A stretch of DNA of 64,000 bases from Kordia aestuariivivens (GCF_014397005.1 NZ_JACGWS010000005.1:62001-126000); one strand, 5' to 3'; shown: positions 43,487 to 53,225, counted from the first letter of the stretch. Numbers and translations are program-made. Notes: generated from the letters alone by a model not told the origin.

Positions 43487-43562
43487 TGCTATCTGGGTTA
43501 CAAGACACAAATGTTACTGATGCTAATACGACTGCTGCGAATAAATAATTTCTTAATTTCAT
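43410..43562 (-). CDS. Small lipoprotein, module 3 (50 residues)
   Basis: Minus strand from 43562: MKLRNYLFAAVVLAS, lipobox VTFVSC (Cys21), NPDSIADEDNPYQTE, then EKIDKKDIKIPGED. The signal peptide has diverged from modules 1 and 2 but the lipobox and the following 12 residues are kept, which suggests selection on the mature N-terminus. It is the first of the three modules in transcription order after tsaE. Confidence 0.75.
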   Translation of the reverse strand: MKLRNYLFAAVVLASVTFVSCNPDSIADEDNPYQTEEKIDKKDIKIPGED

Positions 43563-43591
43563 TTTGTTTAGGTTTTAGTTTTACGATGACG

Positions 43592-43650
43592 CAAACATAT
43601 CTATTAAACAAATGATTTTCAGGAAATTACCATATTTTATTTTCTACGTA
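43592..43650 (-). promoter_or_regulatory. Promoter region of module 3: TATGTTTG and CTACGTA box
   Basis: TATGTTTG (minus strand, 43592-43599) matches TAnnTTTG. CTACGTA at 43644-43650 is again 44 bp upstream. Confidence 0.6.
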
Positions 43651-43775
43651 TTTTTATCATTTTTTTACTTTTTGTTATCTATAAGAATTTTCTATCAAGA
43701 TACAGTAAAAGTCATTAATTTGTCAGTCTTTTGGGTTTATTTTCAGGTTATAGTTTTTGTTTTTCGCTAAAGTGT

Positions 43776-44183
43776 TCAATTTTTTAGATGAATTGAGCGT
43801 AATTGTTCATTTATCTTTTTAATGTGCACTTTTGTAATTTCATTAGGCAATAGGTTTTTAATGCGTTCTGGCCATTCTATGAAGCACCAAGCGTCACTAT
43901 ATAAGTAATCTTCAATGCCAATATCATACGCTTCTATTTCATCTTCAATTCGGTAACAATCAAAATGATATATGATTGCGTCAGCAGAACGATATTCATT
44001 TACAATTGAGAATGTTGGACTATTTGTAAGCTCGGTAATGCCTAATTGCTTTGCTAATACTTTGATTAAAGTTGTTTTTCCAACACCCATTTCTCCATGA
44101 AAAGCAATAATTTTATATTTCGATGCTGCAAGAATGCCTGCTGCTATTGCTTCTATTTCAGAAAGATTATATTCTCTTTGCAC
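43776..44183 (-). CDS. tsaE: tRNA threonylcarbamoyladenosine biosynthesis ATPase TsaE
   Basis: A 135-residue P-loop protein with Walker A GEMGVGKTTLIK (about residues 30-41) and the family phrase FSIVNEYRS, then DCYRIEDEIEAYDIGIEDYL and FIEWPERI. TsaE works with TsaB and TsaD in making t6A37 in tRNAs that read ANN codons. It is downstream of porX on the same strand, 92 bp away. Normal length. Confidence 0.94.
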   Translation of the reverse strand: MQREYNLSEIEAIAAGILAASKYKIIAFHGEMGVGKTTLIKVLAKQLGITELTNSPTFSIVNEYRSADAIIYHFDCYRIEDEIEAYDIGIEDYLYSDAWCFIEWPERIKNLLPNEITKVHIKKINEQLRSIHLKN

Positions 44184-44275
44184 TACTATTTAATTTTTAA
44201 CACAATACACAAATTTACTGTTTTTTCAAATACTAAAAGAAATGAAAAGCAATTATACGTCAGTTTCAGGTATTT

Positions 44276-45823
44276 CTACTTGGGTAACATTACTGCAAAC
44301 GGTATAATCATTTCCTCCAACGAAACGCCACCATGCTGGTACGTATTTCTAAAATAACTCACATAATGATTGTAATTATTCGGATACGCAAAAAATAAAT
44401 CTGTCTTTGCAAAAATAAACGAACTACTCATGTTAATGGAAGGCAAATGAATTGTGCTAGGATCTTTTGCTGCCAACACATCTTTTTGCTCGTACGTCAA
44501 ACTTCTTCCAGTTTTATAACGCAAGTTCAAACTTGTATTCTTATCGCCAACTACTTTAGATGGATGTTTTACGTTGATAGTTCCGTGATCAGTCGTGATA
44601 ATCAATTTAAATCCTAAACGTTGCGATTGTTGAATGATATCTAACAACGGAGAATTTTTAAACCAACTCAGCGTCAGTGAACGATATGCTTTGTCGTCTG
44701 AAGCCAATTCTTTTACAACATCCATTTCGGTTTTAGCGTGTGAGAGCATGTCTACGAAGTTATAAACCACAACTGTAAGGTCATTGTCTTTTTGCGATTT
44801 AAAGTTGTCTGCGAGCTTCTTTCCGCCTTTTAAGCTGGTTATTTTGTGATATTCATGCTTAATGTTTAACCCTAAACGCTTCAATTGTGCTTTTAAGAAA
44901 TCATTTTCATGCAAATTCTTTCCGCCTTCATCAGTATCATTCTTCCAATACTCGGGATGTAGTTTTTCCATGTCGGAAGGCATTAATCCTGAAAAAATAG
45001 CATTTCTAGCATACTGTGTCGCGGTTGGCAGAATACTCACAAAAGGAACTTCTTTTTCTTTTTTATAATGTGTATTTAAAACAGGTTCAAAAGCTCTCCA
45101 TTGATCGTAGCGTAAATTATCAACTACAACTAATAAAGTTGGTTGTGCTTTGCTAATTTCTGGAGCAATGAGTTCTCTGAACAATGTGTGCGACATAATT
45201 GGCGCATCATCATTTCCGAACCAATCAGGATAATTCTTATCAATAAACTTTCCAAACTGAACGTTGGCTTCTGTCTTTTGCGATTCCAAAATCTCAAACA
45301 TGCCAGTATCTTCAATATCTTCCAATTGCAATTCCCAATAGATTAATTTTTGATACAACTCAATCCATTCCTCAATCGAATTTACCATTGCCATATCCAT
45401 CGCAATCTTTCTGAATTCTTGCTGATAATTAGAAGTTGTCTTTTCAGAAATCAATCGCGAATGGTCCAAATTCTTCTTCAAACTCAATAAAATCTGGTTT
45501 GGATTCACAGGTTTTATCAAATAATCTGCAATCTTGGAGCCAATAGCTTCTTCCATGATATATTCTTCTTCACTCTTTGTAATCATGACGACAGGAAGAT
45601 TATTCTGTTTTTCTTTCAGCTCAGCTAAGGTTTCCAAACCTGTTAGGCCTGGCATATTTTCATCCAACAAAACAATATCAAAATTTTGCTCGTCTATGAT
45701 TTCTATAGCTTCCGTACCGCTAGTGCACGTTGTTACTTCGTAGTTTTTCTTCTCTAAAAAGAGAATATGTGGTTTTAATAAATCAATTTCATCATCAACC
45801 CAAAGAATCTTGAATGCACTCAT
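44276..45823 (-). CDS. porX: PorX, T9SS response regulator with PglZ domain
   Basis: A 515-residue protein: receiver domain (1-120) with the phosphoacceptor Asp54 in VLLDENMPG, the conserved Thr in MITKS and Lys in IKP; a helical linker; and a PglZ/alkaline phosphatase-like domain (about 210-515) with metal-site-like VVDNLRYDQWRAF and TTDHGTINVKHPSKVVGDK. In Porphyromonas and Flavobacterium PorX, paired with the PorY kinase, controls type IX secretion genes, and its PglZ domain acts on nucleotides in published work on homologues. Its presence fits the two T9SS cargo proteins of this window. porY is not in the window. Confidence 0.93.
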   Translation of the reverse strand: MSAFKILWVDDEIDLLKPHILFLEKKNYEVTTCTSGTEAIEIIDEQNFDIVLLDENMPGLTGLETLAELKEKQNNLPVVMITKSEEEYIMEEAIGSKIADYLIKPVNPNQILLSLKKNLDHSRLISEKTTSNYQQEFRKIAMDMAMVNSIEEWIELYQKLIYWELQLEDIEDTGMFEILESQKTEANVQFGKFIDKNYPDWFGNDDAPIMSHTLFRELIAPEISKAQPTLLVVVDNLRYDQWRAFEPVLNTHYKKEKEVPFVSILPTATQYARNAIFSGLMPSDMEKLHPEYWKNDTDEGGKNLHENDFLKAQLKRLGLNIKHEYHKITSLKGGKKLADNFKSQKDNDLTVVVYNFVDMLSHAKTEMDVVKELASDDKAYRSLTLSWFKNSPLLDIIQQSQRLGFKLIITTDHGTINVKHPSKVVGDKNTSLNLRYKTGRSLTYEQKDVLAAKDPSTIHLPSINMSSSFIFAKTDLFFAYPNNYNHYVSYFRNTYQHGGVSLEEMIIPFAVMLPK

Positions 45824-45912
45824 GTATGTCTTTATTTGTAAATTGTTAGTAAGGTATCTTGTAATGTACTTATATTTGTGCTTATTCTAAAAAAAGTATA
45901 AAAAATTACACA

Positions 45913-47142
45913 TTGAATACTAGAAATAAGCTTAAAATCTTAAACGACCCAATTTACGGATTTATTACAATTCCCAATCCGCTCATTTTTGATCTTATAG
46001 AGCATAAGTATTTTCAGCGCTTGCGCAGAATTACACAAATGGGCATGTCATACTTGGTATATCCAGGCGCACATCACACACGTTTTCATCATGCGTTGGG
46101 TTGTATGCACTTAATGCAAAAAGCAATTCAAGTCCTTTGTTTTAAAGGTGTTGAAATTTCGGAAGATGAAAAGCAGGCCTTGTTAATTGCCATCTTATTA
46201 CACGATATTGGCCACGGACCTTTCTCGCATGCTATGGAACATAGTATTGTAAATAGTGTGCATCATGAAGAGATTTCATTGTTGTTGATGGAACAATTAA
46301 ACACAGAATTTAACGGAAGTTTAACGCTTGCCATCGAAATATTCAAAGGAAACTACCCAAGAAAATTCATGTATCAGTTAATATCTGGTCAAATTGACAT
46401 GGATAGAGCCGATTATTTAAAGCGTGATAGTTTCTATACAGGAGTTGCGGAAGGAAATATCAATTCGGAACGCATCATTACAATGTTAAGTGTAGTGAAT
46501 GATGAATTAGTCATAGAAGAAAAAGGAATCTATTCGGTGGAAAAATTTCTGGTTGCCAGACGCCTAATGTATTGGCAAGTATATTTGCATAAAACGAGTC
46601 TGGTAGCAGAACAATTGCTCATTCGTGTGCTCAAAAGAGCAAAAGAGTTAACGCTTCAAGGAACGCAACTAAAGGCAAGTGCGGCATTATCTTTTTTCAT
46701 TCAAAATGAAATCTCTATTGAAGATTTTAATCACGAAGTATTAGATAGATTTGCGAAGTTGGACGATTACGACATCATTTCAGCCATGAAAGAGTGGATG
46801 AACGAAGACGATTTTATATTATCGAATTTATGTGAAATGATCATCAATCGTGATTTATTAAAAATTAAAATCAAAAACAAAAAGATTTCAGATAATAAGC
46901 TCCAAAGTGAGACACAAAACTTGATGAAAAAATACAGCATTTCGGAAGCGGAAGCAGCGTATTTTGTATTCTCAGGCGAAATCTCAAATCAAGCATACAA
47001 AACCACAAGTCAGAACATAAATATCTTAATGAAGTCAGGAAAAGTTCAGGATGTTGTCAAGGCTTCGGATCAATTGAACCTAAAAGCATTATCTAAAACG
47101 GTAACAAAATATTATATATGTTACCCAAAAGACAAACTTTAG
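45913..47142 (+). CDS. HD-domain phosphohydrolase
   Basis: A 409-residue protein with an HD domain (about 50-180): RFHHALGCMHLMQK, LLHDIGHGPFSHAMEH (the His-Asp pair) and ISGQIDMDRADYLKRDS. This type is close to dNTPase/SpoT-like HD hydrolases whose substrate is not known in most cases. The start is a TTG at 45913; no ATG is found nearby, and the N-terminus NKLKILNDPIYGFI fits the family there. The stop is 24 bp before the lpxD ATG, so it may be the first gene of the lipid A operon. Confidence 0.85.
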   Translation: MNTRNKLKILNDPIYGFITIPNPLIFDLIEHKYFQRLRRITQMGMSYLVYPGAHHTRFHHALGCMHLMQKAIQVLCFKGVEISEDEKQALLIAILLHDIGHGPFSHAMEHSIVNSVHHEEISLLLMEQLNTEFNGSLTLAIEIFKGNYPRKFMYQLISGQIDMDRADYLKRDSFYTGVAEGNINSERIITMLSVVNDELVIEEKGIYSVEKFLVARRLMYWQVYLHKTSLVAEQLLIRVLKRAKELTLQGTQLKASAALSFFIQNEISIEDFNHEVLDRFAKLDDYDIISAMKEWMNEDDFILSNLCEMIINRDLLKIKIKNKKISDNKLQSETQNLMKKYSISEAEAAYFVFSGEISNQAYKTTSQNINILMKSGKVQDVVKASDQLNLKALSKTVTKYYICYPKDKL

Positions 47143-47153
47143 GAGTTTTTTTA

Positions 47154-47161
47154 TACTTTTG
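47154..47161 (+). promoter_or_regulatory. Possible internal promoter before lpxD
   Basis: TACTTTTG matches TAnnTTTG and ends 5 bp before the lpxD ATG, so a transcript from it would be leaderless or nearly so. It has no clear -33 element. Confidence 0.3.
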
Positions 47162-47166
47162 CGGGA

Positions 47167-48195
47167 ATGAAGTTTACAGCGACACAAATAGCGGGTATTT
47201 TAGAAGGAGATATCATAGGTGATCCAAACACTGAAGTATCCACACTTTCTAAAATAGAAGAAGGCATAGAAGGTTCTTTGACTTTTTTGGCTAATCCTAA
47301 ATATACTCAGTATATATATAGTACGCGTGCATCCATAACTATTGTGAATAATGACTTTGAAGCTGAAGAAGAATTATTTACTACATTAATCAAAGTTGAT
47401 GATGCGTATAAATCATTTTCTAAACTCTTAGAATACTACGATAAAGCAAAACGAAATAAAGTTGGAATTGAACAGCCTACTTTTATTTCGGAATCGGCTA
47501 AGTATGGGAAAGAACTCTACTTTGGAGCGTTTTCATACATGGGCGACAATGTAAAAATTGGCGATCATGTAAAAGTATATCCAAATGCGTATATTGGCGA
47601 TAATGTTACCATTGGAAACAATGTGGTTATTTTCGCTGGCGCTAAAATTTACTCGGATTCAGTCATTGGTGATAACTGTGTCATTCATAGTGGCGTTATT
47701 GTTGGTGCTGACGGATTTGGCTTTGCGCCGAATAAAAAAGGTGAATATCACAAAGTTCCGCAAATAGGAAATGTAATTATAGAAGACAATGTTGACATTG
47801 GTGCTGGAACAACTATTGACAGAGCAACTTTAGGATCAACCATCATAAGAAAAGGAGTAAAGCTTGACAATCAAATTCAAATTGCACACAATGTTGAAAT
47901 TGGTAAAAACACAGTCATCGCAGCGCAAACCGGAATTGCAGGTTCTGCCAAAATTGGCGAAAACTGTATGATTGGCGGACAAGTTGGAATTGTTGGACAC
48001 ATTACCATTGGTGATAATGTCAAAATTCAAGCACAATCAGGAATTGGAAGAAATGTAAAAGATGGAGAAACATTACAAGGTTCACCAGCTTTAAACTATG
48101 GAGATTACAACAAATCGTATGTATACTTCAAAAACCTTCCTAAAATAGCAAAAACTATCAATCAAATCGAAAAAAAAATAAACAACAATGAGTGA
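47167..48195 (+). CDS. lpxD: UDP-3-O-acylglucosamine N-acyltransferase
   Basis: A 342-residue left-handed beta-helix enzyme adding the second (N-linked) acyl chain in lipid A synthesis. The N-terminal uridine-binding domain (1-110) is followed by many hexapeptide repeats ([20 protein letters not shown] and similar), the [13 protein letters not shown] loop, the catalytic-type His in [10 protein letters not shown], and a C-terminal helix. It overlaps lpxC/fabZ by 8 bases. Normal length. Confidence 0.95.
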   Translation: MKFTATQIAGILEGDIIGDPNTEVSTLSKIEEGIEGSLTFLANPKYTQYIYSTRASITIVNNDFEAEEELFTTLIKVDDAYKSFSKLLEYYDKAKRNKVGIEQPTFISESAKYGKELYFGAFSYMGDNVKIGDHVKVYPNAYIGDNVTIGNNVVIFAGAKIYSDSVIGDNCVIHSGVIVGADGFGFAPNKKGEYHKVPQIGNVIIEDNVDIGAGTTIDRATLGSTIIRKGVKLDNQIQIAHNVEIGKNTVIAAQTGIAGSAKIGENCMIGGQVGIVGHITIGDNVKIQAQSGIGRNVKDGETLQGSPALNYGDYNKSYVYFKNLPKIAKTINQIEKKINNNE

Positions 48196-49609
48196 AATTA
48201 TTGTTAAACAAACAACCATCGCCAAAGAAGTATCTCTAAAAGGCGTAGGATTACACACAGGAAAAGAAGTATTACTAACTTTTAAACCTGCACCAGAAAA
48301 TCATGGATATGCATTCATGCGAGTTGATTTGGAAGGAAGTCCAATCATTGAAGCGGATGCAAACTATGTTGTCAATACACAGCGTGGAACTGTTTTAGAA
48401 AAAAGAGGTGTCAGAATTCAAACTTGCGAACACGTATTAGCTGCGTTAGTTGGTTTGGAAATTGATAACGTTCTCATTGAAATGAACGAATCTGAACCGC
48501 CAATAATGGATGGTTCGGCAAAATTTTTCTTAGAAGCCATAGAAGAAGCTGGAATTGTAGAACAAAATGAACCAAGAGAAGAATACATTGTAAAAGATGT
48601 CATTTCTTATATTGATGATGAAACTGGAAGTGAAATTACAATCATTCCATCAGATGAATATCAAGTAACAACCATGGTTGACTTTGGCACAAAAGTGCTT
48701 GGAACTCAAAACGCGACCTTAAAACATATTTCTGACTTCAAAAAAGATATTGCAAGTTCAAGAACATTTAGCTTCTTGCATGAACTCGAAATGCTATTAG
48801 AACATGGTTTAATAAAAGGTGGCGATCTTAACAACGCTATTGTATATGTTGATAAAGAACTATCACCAGAAACAATGGACAAACTAAGAGTTGCTTTTGG
48901 TAAAGATGACATTGCGGTAAAACCAAATGGAATTCTTGACAACCTTACCTTACATCATCCAAACGAAGCTGCACGTCACAAATTGCTAGATGTTATTGGC
49001 GATTTAGCTTTAGTTGGAACTCGCATTCGCGGAAAAGTAATCGCAAACAAACCAGGACACTTTGTAAACACACAATTTGCAAAAAAACTGTCCAAAATCA
49101 TAAAAATAGAAAAGCGCAACAAAGTGCCAACATACGATTTGCATCAAACTCCATTAATGGATATCAATCAAATCATGACGATGTTGCCACACAGACCACC
49201 ATTTTTACTCATCGATAAAATATTAGAATTATCTGATAGTCATGTGGTTGGTGTAAAAAATGTAACGATGAACGAACCGTTTTTCGTTGGTCACTTTCCA
49301 GGAGCGCCCGTAATGCCAGGTGTATTGCAAGTAGAAGCAATGGCGCAAACAGGAGGAATCTTAGTACTAAGTACGGTTCCAGATCCAGAAAACTACCTTA
49401 CCTTTTTCATGAAAATTGACAAAGTAAAATTCAAGCAAAAAGTAGTTCCGGGTGATACATTAATCTTCAAAGCAGACTTAATAACGCCAATTCGTAGAGG
49501 GATTTGCCACATGCAAGCGTATGCATATGCAAATGGTAAATTAGTAGCCGAAGCAGAATTAATGGCGCAAATTGCTAGGAAAAAAGAAGAAGACATTGTA
49601 AAAAAGTAG
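48188..49609 (+). CDS. lpxC/fabZ: Bifunctional UDP-3-O-acyl-GlcNAc deacetylase / 3-hydroxyacyl-ACP dehydratase
   Basis: A 473-residue fusion, the usual form in Bacteroidota. LpxC part (about 1-305): zinc ligands in TCEHVLAAL and [18 protein letters not shown], with the phrase [13 protein letters not shown]. FabZ part (about 320-473): [12 protein letters not shown], and [20 protein letters not shown] with its catalytic His and Glu. LpxC catalyses the committed step of lipid A synthesis; FabZ dehydrates 3-hydroxyacyl-ACP, so both use the same acyl pool. The start codon lies inside the lpxD 3' end. Confidence 0.96.
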   Translation: MSEIIVKQTTIAKEVSLKGVGLHTGKEVLLTFKPAPENHGYAFMRVDLEGSPIIEADANYVVNTQRGTVLEKRGVRIQTCEHVLAALVGLEIDNVLIEMNESEPPIMDGSAKFFLEAIEEAGIVEQNEPREEYIVKDVISYIDDETGSEITIIPSDEYQVTTMVDFGTKVLGTQNATLKHISDFKKDIASSRTFSFLHELEMLLEHGLIKGGDLNNAIVYVDKELSPETMDKLRVAFGKDDIAVKPNGILDNLTLHHPNEAARHKLLDVIGDLALVGTRIRGKVIANKPGHFVNTQFAKKLSKIIKIEKRNKVPTYDLHQTPLMDINQIMTMLPHRPPFLLIDKILELSDSHVVGVKNVTMNEPFFVGHFPGAPVMPGVLQVEAMAQTGGILVLSTVPDPENYLTFFMKIDKVKFKQKVVPGDTLIFKADLITPIRRGICHMQAYAYANGKLVAEAELMAQIARKKEEDIVKK

Positions 49610-49666
49610 CATAGTGATTTCACTATGATCAAAAATTAAACAGTAGAAATAACTAAAATATAGTAG

Positions 49667-50452
49667 ATGAATCAACCTTTAGCATATGTTCATCCAGGTG
49701 CCAAAATTGCAAAAAATGTGGTTGTAGAACCTTTTACAACTATCCATAACAATGTAATTATTGGTGAAGGAACTTGGATTGGCTCAAACGTAACCATCAT
49801 GGAAGGTGCAAGAATCGGTAAAAACTGCAACATCTTTCCAGGTTCGGTAATATCAGCGCCACCACAAGATTTAAAATACCAAGGAGAAGACACCATTGCA
49901 GAAATAGGTGATAACACTACCATACGCGAATGTGTAACCATTAACAAAGGTACCACCGATCGTATGAAAACAAAAATTGGTAAAAACTGCCTTATCATGG
50001 CGTATTGCCACATTGCACACGATTGTATTGTTGGTGATAACTGTATATTTTCGAATAACAGTACATTAGCTGGACACATTACTGTGGGCGATCATGTAAT
50101 TTTAGCAGGAATGACTGCGGTACATCAATTTTGTTCCATTGGAAATCATGCGTTTGTTACAGGTGGATCATTAGTTCGTAAAGATGTGCCACCATACGTA
50201 AAAGCTGCTCGTGAACCTTTATCATACGTAGGAATCAACTCTGTTGGATTGCGTAGACGAGGTTTTACAACAGAAAAAATAAGAGAGATTCAAAACATCT
50301 TTAGAATACTATATCAAAAAAATTACAACAATACGCAAGCTGCAGAAATCATAGAAGCAGAAATGGAAGCCACTACAGAGCGCGATGAAATATTACAATT
50401 TATCAAAAACTCACACAGAGGTATCATGAAAGGGTATATTGCTTCAAACTAA
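49667..50452 (+). CDS. lpxA: UDP-N-acetylglucosamine acyltransferase
   Basis: A 261-residue beta-helix enzyme, the first acyltransferase of lipid A synthesis. Hexapeptide repeats run over residues 8-190. The catalytic His lies in CHIAHDCIVGDNC, and the acyl-ruler region includes LAGMTAVHQFCSIGN. The C-terminal helical part has LRRRGFTTEKIREIQNIFRILY. It follows fabZ by 57 bp. Confidence 0.95.
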   Translation: MNQPLAYVHPGAKIAKNVVVEPFTTIHNNVIIGEGTWIGSNVTIMEGARIGKNCNIFPGSVISAPPQDLKYQGEDTIAEIGDNTTIRECVTINKGTTDRMKTKIGKNCLIMAYCHIAHDCIVGDNCIFSNNSTLAGHITVGDHVILAGMTAVHQFCSIGNHAFVTGGSLVRKDVPPYVKAAREPLSYVGINSVGLRRRGFTTEKIREIQNIFRILYQKNYNNTQAAEIIEAEMEATTERDEILQFIKNSHRGIMKGYIASN

Positions 50453-50468
50453 AATAAAACAATAATCA

Positions 50469-51035
50469 ATGGCATCAACATCAGACATTAGAAAAGGATT
50501 GTGTATTCGTTACAATCACGATATATTCAAAATCATAGAATTTTTACACGTAAAACCAGGAAAAGGACCTGCATTTGTTCGTACAAAATTAAGAAGTGTA
50601 ACCACAGGAAAAGTAATTGACAATACATTTTCAGCGGGACATAAAATTGACGACGTTCGTGTAGAAACTCACAAATTTCAGTATCTATACAATGATGGTG
50701 ATACATTTCACTTCATGAATACTGGTGATTACAATCAGATCACATTACAAAAAACAACCTTAGATGCTCCAGATTTATTAAAAGAAGGAGAAGTCGTAAC
50801 AATTTTGATTAACTCTGAAGACAATGCGCCATTATCAGTAGATATGCCTGCAAGTGTTATCTTAGAAGTTACACATACAGAACCAGGAGTGAAAGGAAAT
50901 ACAGCAACAAATGCTACAAAACCTGCAACTGTTGAAACTGGCGCACGTATCAATGTTCCTTTATTCATCAATGAAGGTGATAAAATTAAAGTTGAAACAG
51001 AAAAAGGTTCCTACATGGAACGTATAAAAGAATAA
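50469..51035 (+). CDS. efp: Elongation factor P
   Basis: A 188-residue protein with three OB/KOW-type barrels. The conserved loop VKPGKGPAFVRTKLR places the usually modified lysine at residue 32. The C-terminal GNTATNATKPATVETGARINVPLFINEGDKIKV is a standard EF-P signature. It relieves ribosome stalling at polyproline stretches. It is embedded in the lipid A gene cluster, as is usual in flavobacteria, and is followed by a terminator. Confidence 0.96.
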   Translation: MASTSDIRKGLCIRYNHDIFKIIEFLHVKPGKGPAFVRTKLRSVTTGKVIDNTFSAGHKIDDVRVETHKFQYLYNDGDTFHFMNTGDYNQITLQKTTLDAPDLLKEGEVVTILINSEDNAPLSVDMPASVILEVTHTEPGVKGNTATNATKPATVETGARINVPLFINEGDKIKVETEKGSYMERIKE

Positions 51036-51039
51036 CAAT

Positions 51040-51072
51040 TCTAAAAGCTCAATTCGTTGGGCTTTTTTTAAT
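51040..51072 (+). terminator. Intrinsic terminator after efp
   Basis: AAAGCTCAA-TTCG-TTGGGCTTT stem with a following run of T. Confidence 0.8.
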
Positions 51073-51108
51073 TTTATTCCTTCTGAATTAATTTAAAAAA
51101 ACGAATAC

Positions 51109-52053
51109 ATGAAATTCCCTAGAATACACACACTAAAAGAAATTGCTGCAATCATACAAACGTCGTATGTTGGTGATGATTCATTTCCAGTACATGGAAT
51201 GAATGAAATTCATGTGGTAGAAGCTGGCGATATTGTATTTGTTGATCATCCAAAATACTATGACAAAGCTTTAGAATCTAAAGCAACCATTGTATTAATT
51301 AATAAAGAAGTTGAGTGTCCAGAAGGCAAAGCATTATTAATTTCAGATGATCCATTCAGAGATTTCAATACGCTAACCGATCATTTCAGACCATTTATAA
51401 GTGCTTCGGCATCCATTGCACCATCGGCTACGATTGGAGAACGCACTGTAATTCAGCCAAATTGTTTTGTTGGGAATAATGTTACGATTGGAAACGATTG
51501 TATCATTCATGCAAATGTGGCAATATATGACAATGCTGTCATTGGAAACAATGTAATCATTCACTCAGGAACAGTTTTAGGAGCAGATGCTTTCTATTAC
51601 AAAAAACGTCCTGAAGGATTTGATAAATTACGTTCTGGTGGACGTGTTGTGTTAGAAGACAATGTAGATTTAGGTTCATTATGTACCATTGATAAAGGTG
51701 TTACAGGTGATACAACCATAAAAGAAGGAACCAAAATTGACAATCAAGTGCATGTTGGTCACGATACTGTAATTGGCAGAAAATGTTTAATTGCTTCGCA
51801 AACAGGAATTGCAGGTTGTGTGATCATTGAAGATGAAGTTACCATTTGGGGACAAGTCGGAATTACAAGTGGAATCACGATAGGAGCAAAGACAGTAATC
51901 TCAGCACAATCAGGCGTAAGCAAAGGTTTGGAAGGTGGAAAAAGCTACTTTGGAACACCAGCAGATGATTTCAGAAAAAAATACAAAGAAATTGCATCAA
52001 TTCGCCAAATACCAGAATTGATCGAACGAATAAAAAACTTAGAAAACAAATAG
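51109..52053 (+). CDS. LpxD-like acyltransferase paralogue
   Basis: A 314-residue left-handed beta-helix protein with the LpxD-like N-terminal domain and hexapeptide repeats (GNNVTIGNDCIIHANVAIYDNAVIGNN). The GTVLGADAFYYKKRPEGF loop differs from GADGFGF of true LpxD, and the His motif is VHVGHDTVIG. It is probably an acyltransferase for another sugar nucleotide or lipid A variant. It is conserved between efp and sucD in flavobacteria, as I recall. Substrate not assignable. Confidence 0.85.
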   Translation: MKFPRIHTLKEIAAIIQTSYVGDDSFPVHGMNEIHVVEAGDIVFVDHPKYYDKALESKATIVLINKEVECPEGKALLISDDPFRDFNTLTDHFRPFISASASIAPSATIGERTVIQPNCFVGNNVTIGNDCIIHANVAIYDNAVIGNNVIIHSGTVLGADAFYYKKRPEGFDKLRSGGRVVLEDNVDLGSLCTIDKGVTGDTTIKEGTKIDNQVHVGHDTVIGRKCLIASQTGIAGCVIIEDEVTIWGQVGITSGITIGAKTVISAQSGVSKGLEGGKSYFGTPADDFRKKYKEIASIRQIPELIERIKNLENK

Positions 52054-52120
52054 TTTAGAGCATTCAAAAGTATTTACAGATAAAACTCAAAAAATACTTT
52101 ATAAATACTTTATAAAAAAC

Positions 52121-52128
52121 TATTTTTG
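52121..52128 (+). promoter_or_regulatory. Candidate -7 element of sucD
   Basis: TATTTTTG matches TAnnTTTG and lies 24 bp before the sucD ATG, downstream of a direct repeat of ATACTTTATAA. Confidence 0.4.
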
Positions 52129-52151
52129 TGCAGCCAAAAAACAAATATCAA

Positions 52152-53024
52152 ATGAGCGTTTTAGTAAACAAAGATTCAAAAATAATTGTTCAAGGATTTA
52201 CAGGAAGTGAAGGAACATTTCATGCAGGTCAAATGATTGAGTACGGAACTAATGTAGTTGGTGGTGTAACGCCAGGAAAAGGTGGACAAACACACTTAGA
52301 CAAACCAGTTTTTAATACAGTTGCTGAAGCTGTTGAAAAAGTTGGAGCTGATACAACGATCATTTTTGTACCGCCAGCATTTGCTGCAGATGCAATAATG
52401 GAAGCTGCGGAAGCAGGAATCAAAGTAATCATTACAATTACTGAAGGAATTCCAATTGCAGACATGACAAAAGTTGCTGCATATATCAGTAACAAAGAAT
52501 GTCGTTTAATTGGACCTAATTGCCCAGGAGTAATTACGCCAGGAGAAGCAAAAGTTGGAATCATGCCAGGATTTGTTTTCAAAGAAGGAAAAGTTGGAAT
52601 TGTTTCTAAATCAGGAACATTAACATACGAAGCTGCGGATCAAGTAGTAAAACAAGGATTAGGAATCACAACTGCTATTGGTATTGGTGGAGATCCAATC
52701 ATTGGAACAACTACAAAAGAAGCGGTTGAATTATTAATCAACGATCCAGCTACCGAATGTGTAGTGATGATTGGAGAAATCGGAGGTCAATTAGAAGCGG
52801 ATGCGGCTAAATGGTACAAAGCAAGCGGAAGTAAAAAACCAGTAGTTGGTTTCATCGCAGGAGAAACGGCACCAGCAGGACGTACAATGGGTCATGCAGG
52901 AGCAATTGTTGGTGGAGCTGATGATACAGCAGAAGCTAAAAAAGCAATCATGCGCGAATGTGGAATTCACGTAGTAAACTCTCCAGCAGAAATTGGAAAA
53001 AAAGTAGCAGAAGTAATGGCATAA
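52152..53024 (+). CDS. sucD: Succinyl-CoA synthetase, alpha subunit
   Basis: A 290-residue protein started at the ATG in [15 protein letters not shown]. The CoA-binding [16 protein letters not shown], the [21 protein letters not shown] region, and the phospho-His loop [17 protein letters not shown] are all present. It makes succinate and a nucleoside triphosphate from succinyl-CoA in the TCA cycle together with SucC, whose gene is not in the window. It is followed by a strong terminator. Confidence 0.96.
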   Translation: MSVLVNKDSKIIVQGFTGSEGTFHAGQMIEYGTNVVGGVTPGKGGQTHLDKPVFNTVAEAVEKVGADTTIIFVPPAFAADAIMEAAEAGIKVIITITEGIPIADMTKVAAYISNKECRLIGPNCPGVITPGEAKVGIMPGFVFKEGKVGIVSKSGTLTYEAADQVVKQGLGITTAIGIGGDPIIGTTTKEAVELLINDPATECVVMIGEIGGQLEADAAKWYKASGSKKPVVGFIAGETAPAGRTMGHAGAIVGGADDTAEAKKAIMRECGIHVVNSPAEIGKKVAEVMA

Positions 53025-53044
53025 TTACTTCGTTCTAAATATAT

Positions 53045-53084
53045 AAAGCGCAGTATCATTCAAATGGTACTGCGCTTTTTTTTG
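53045..53084 (+). terminator. Intrinsic terminator after sucD
   Basis: AAAGCGCAGTA and TACTGCGCTTT arms with a long T-run. Confidence 0.9.
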
Positions 53085-53225
53085 TATAAAAAAATCAATG
53101 TTTACAAAGGTTTAGCACGCTTTTTTTAGTACTTAAGATTTATGAATTCAGAGTAGATTTTCTTTCAGGGTATGTTTTGATTGTATAGTTTTAGATCGAT
53201 TATTAACTATATAACCCTTGAAATT

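Noticed and set aside
44276-45823. PglZ domain as part of a BREX-type phage defence system
   Set aside because: The N-terminal receiver domain and the tsaE neighbour identify PorX; no other BREX gene is near.
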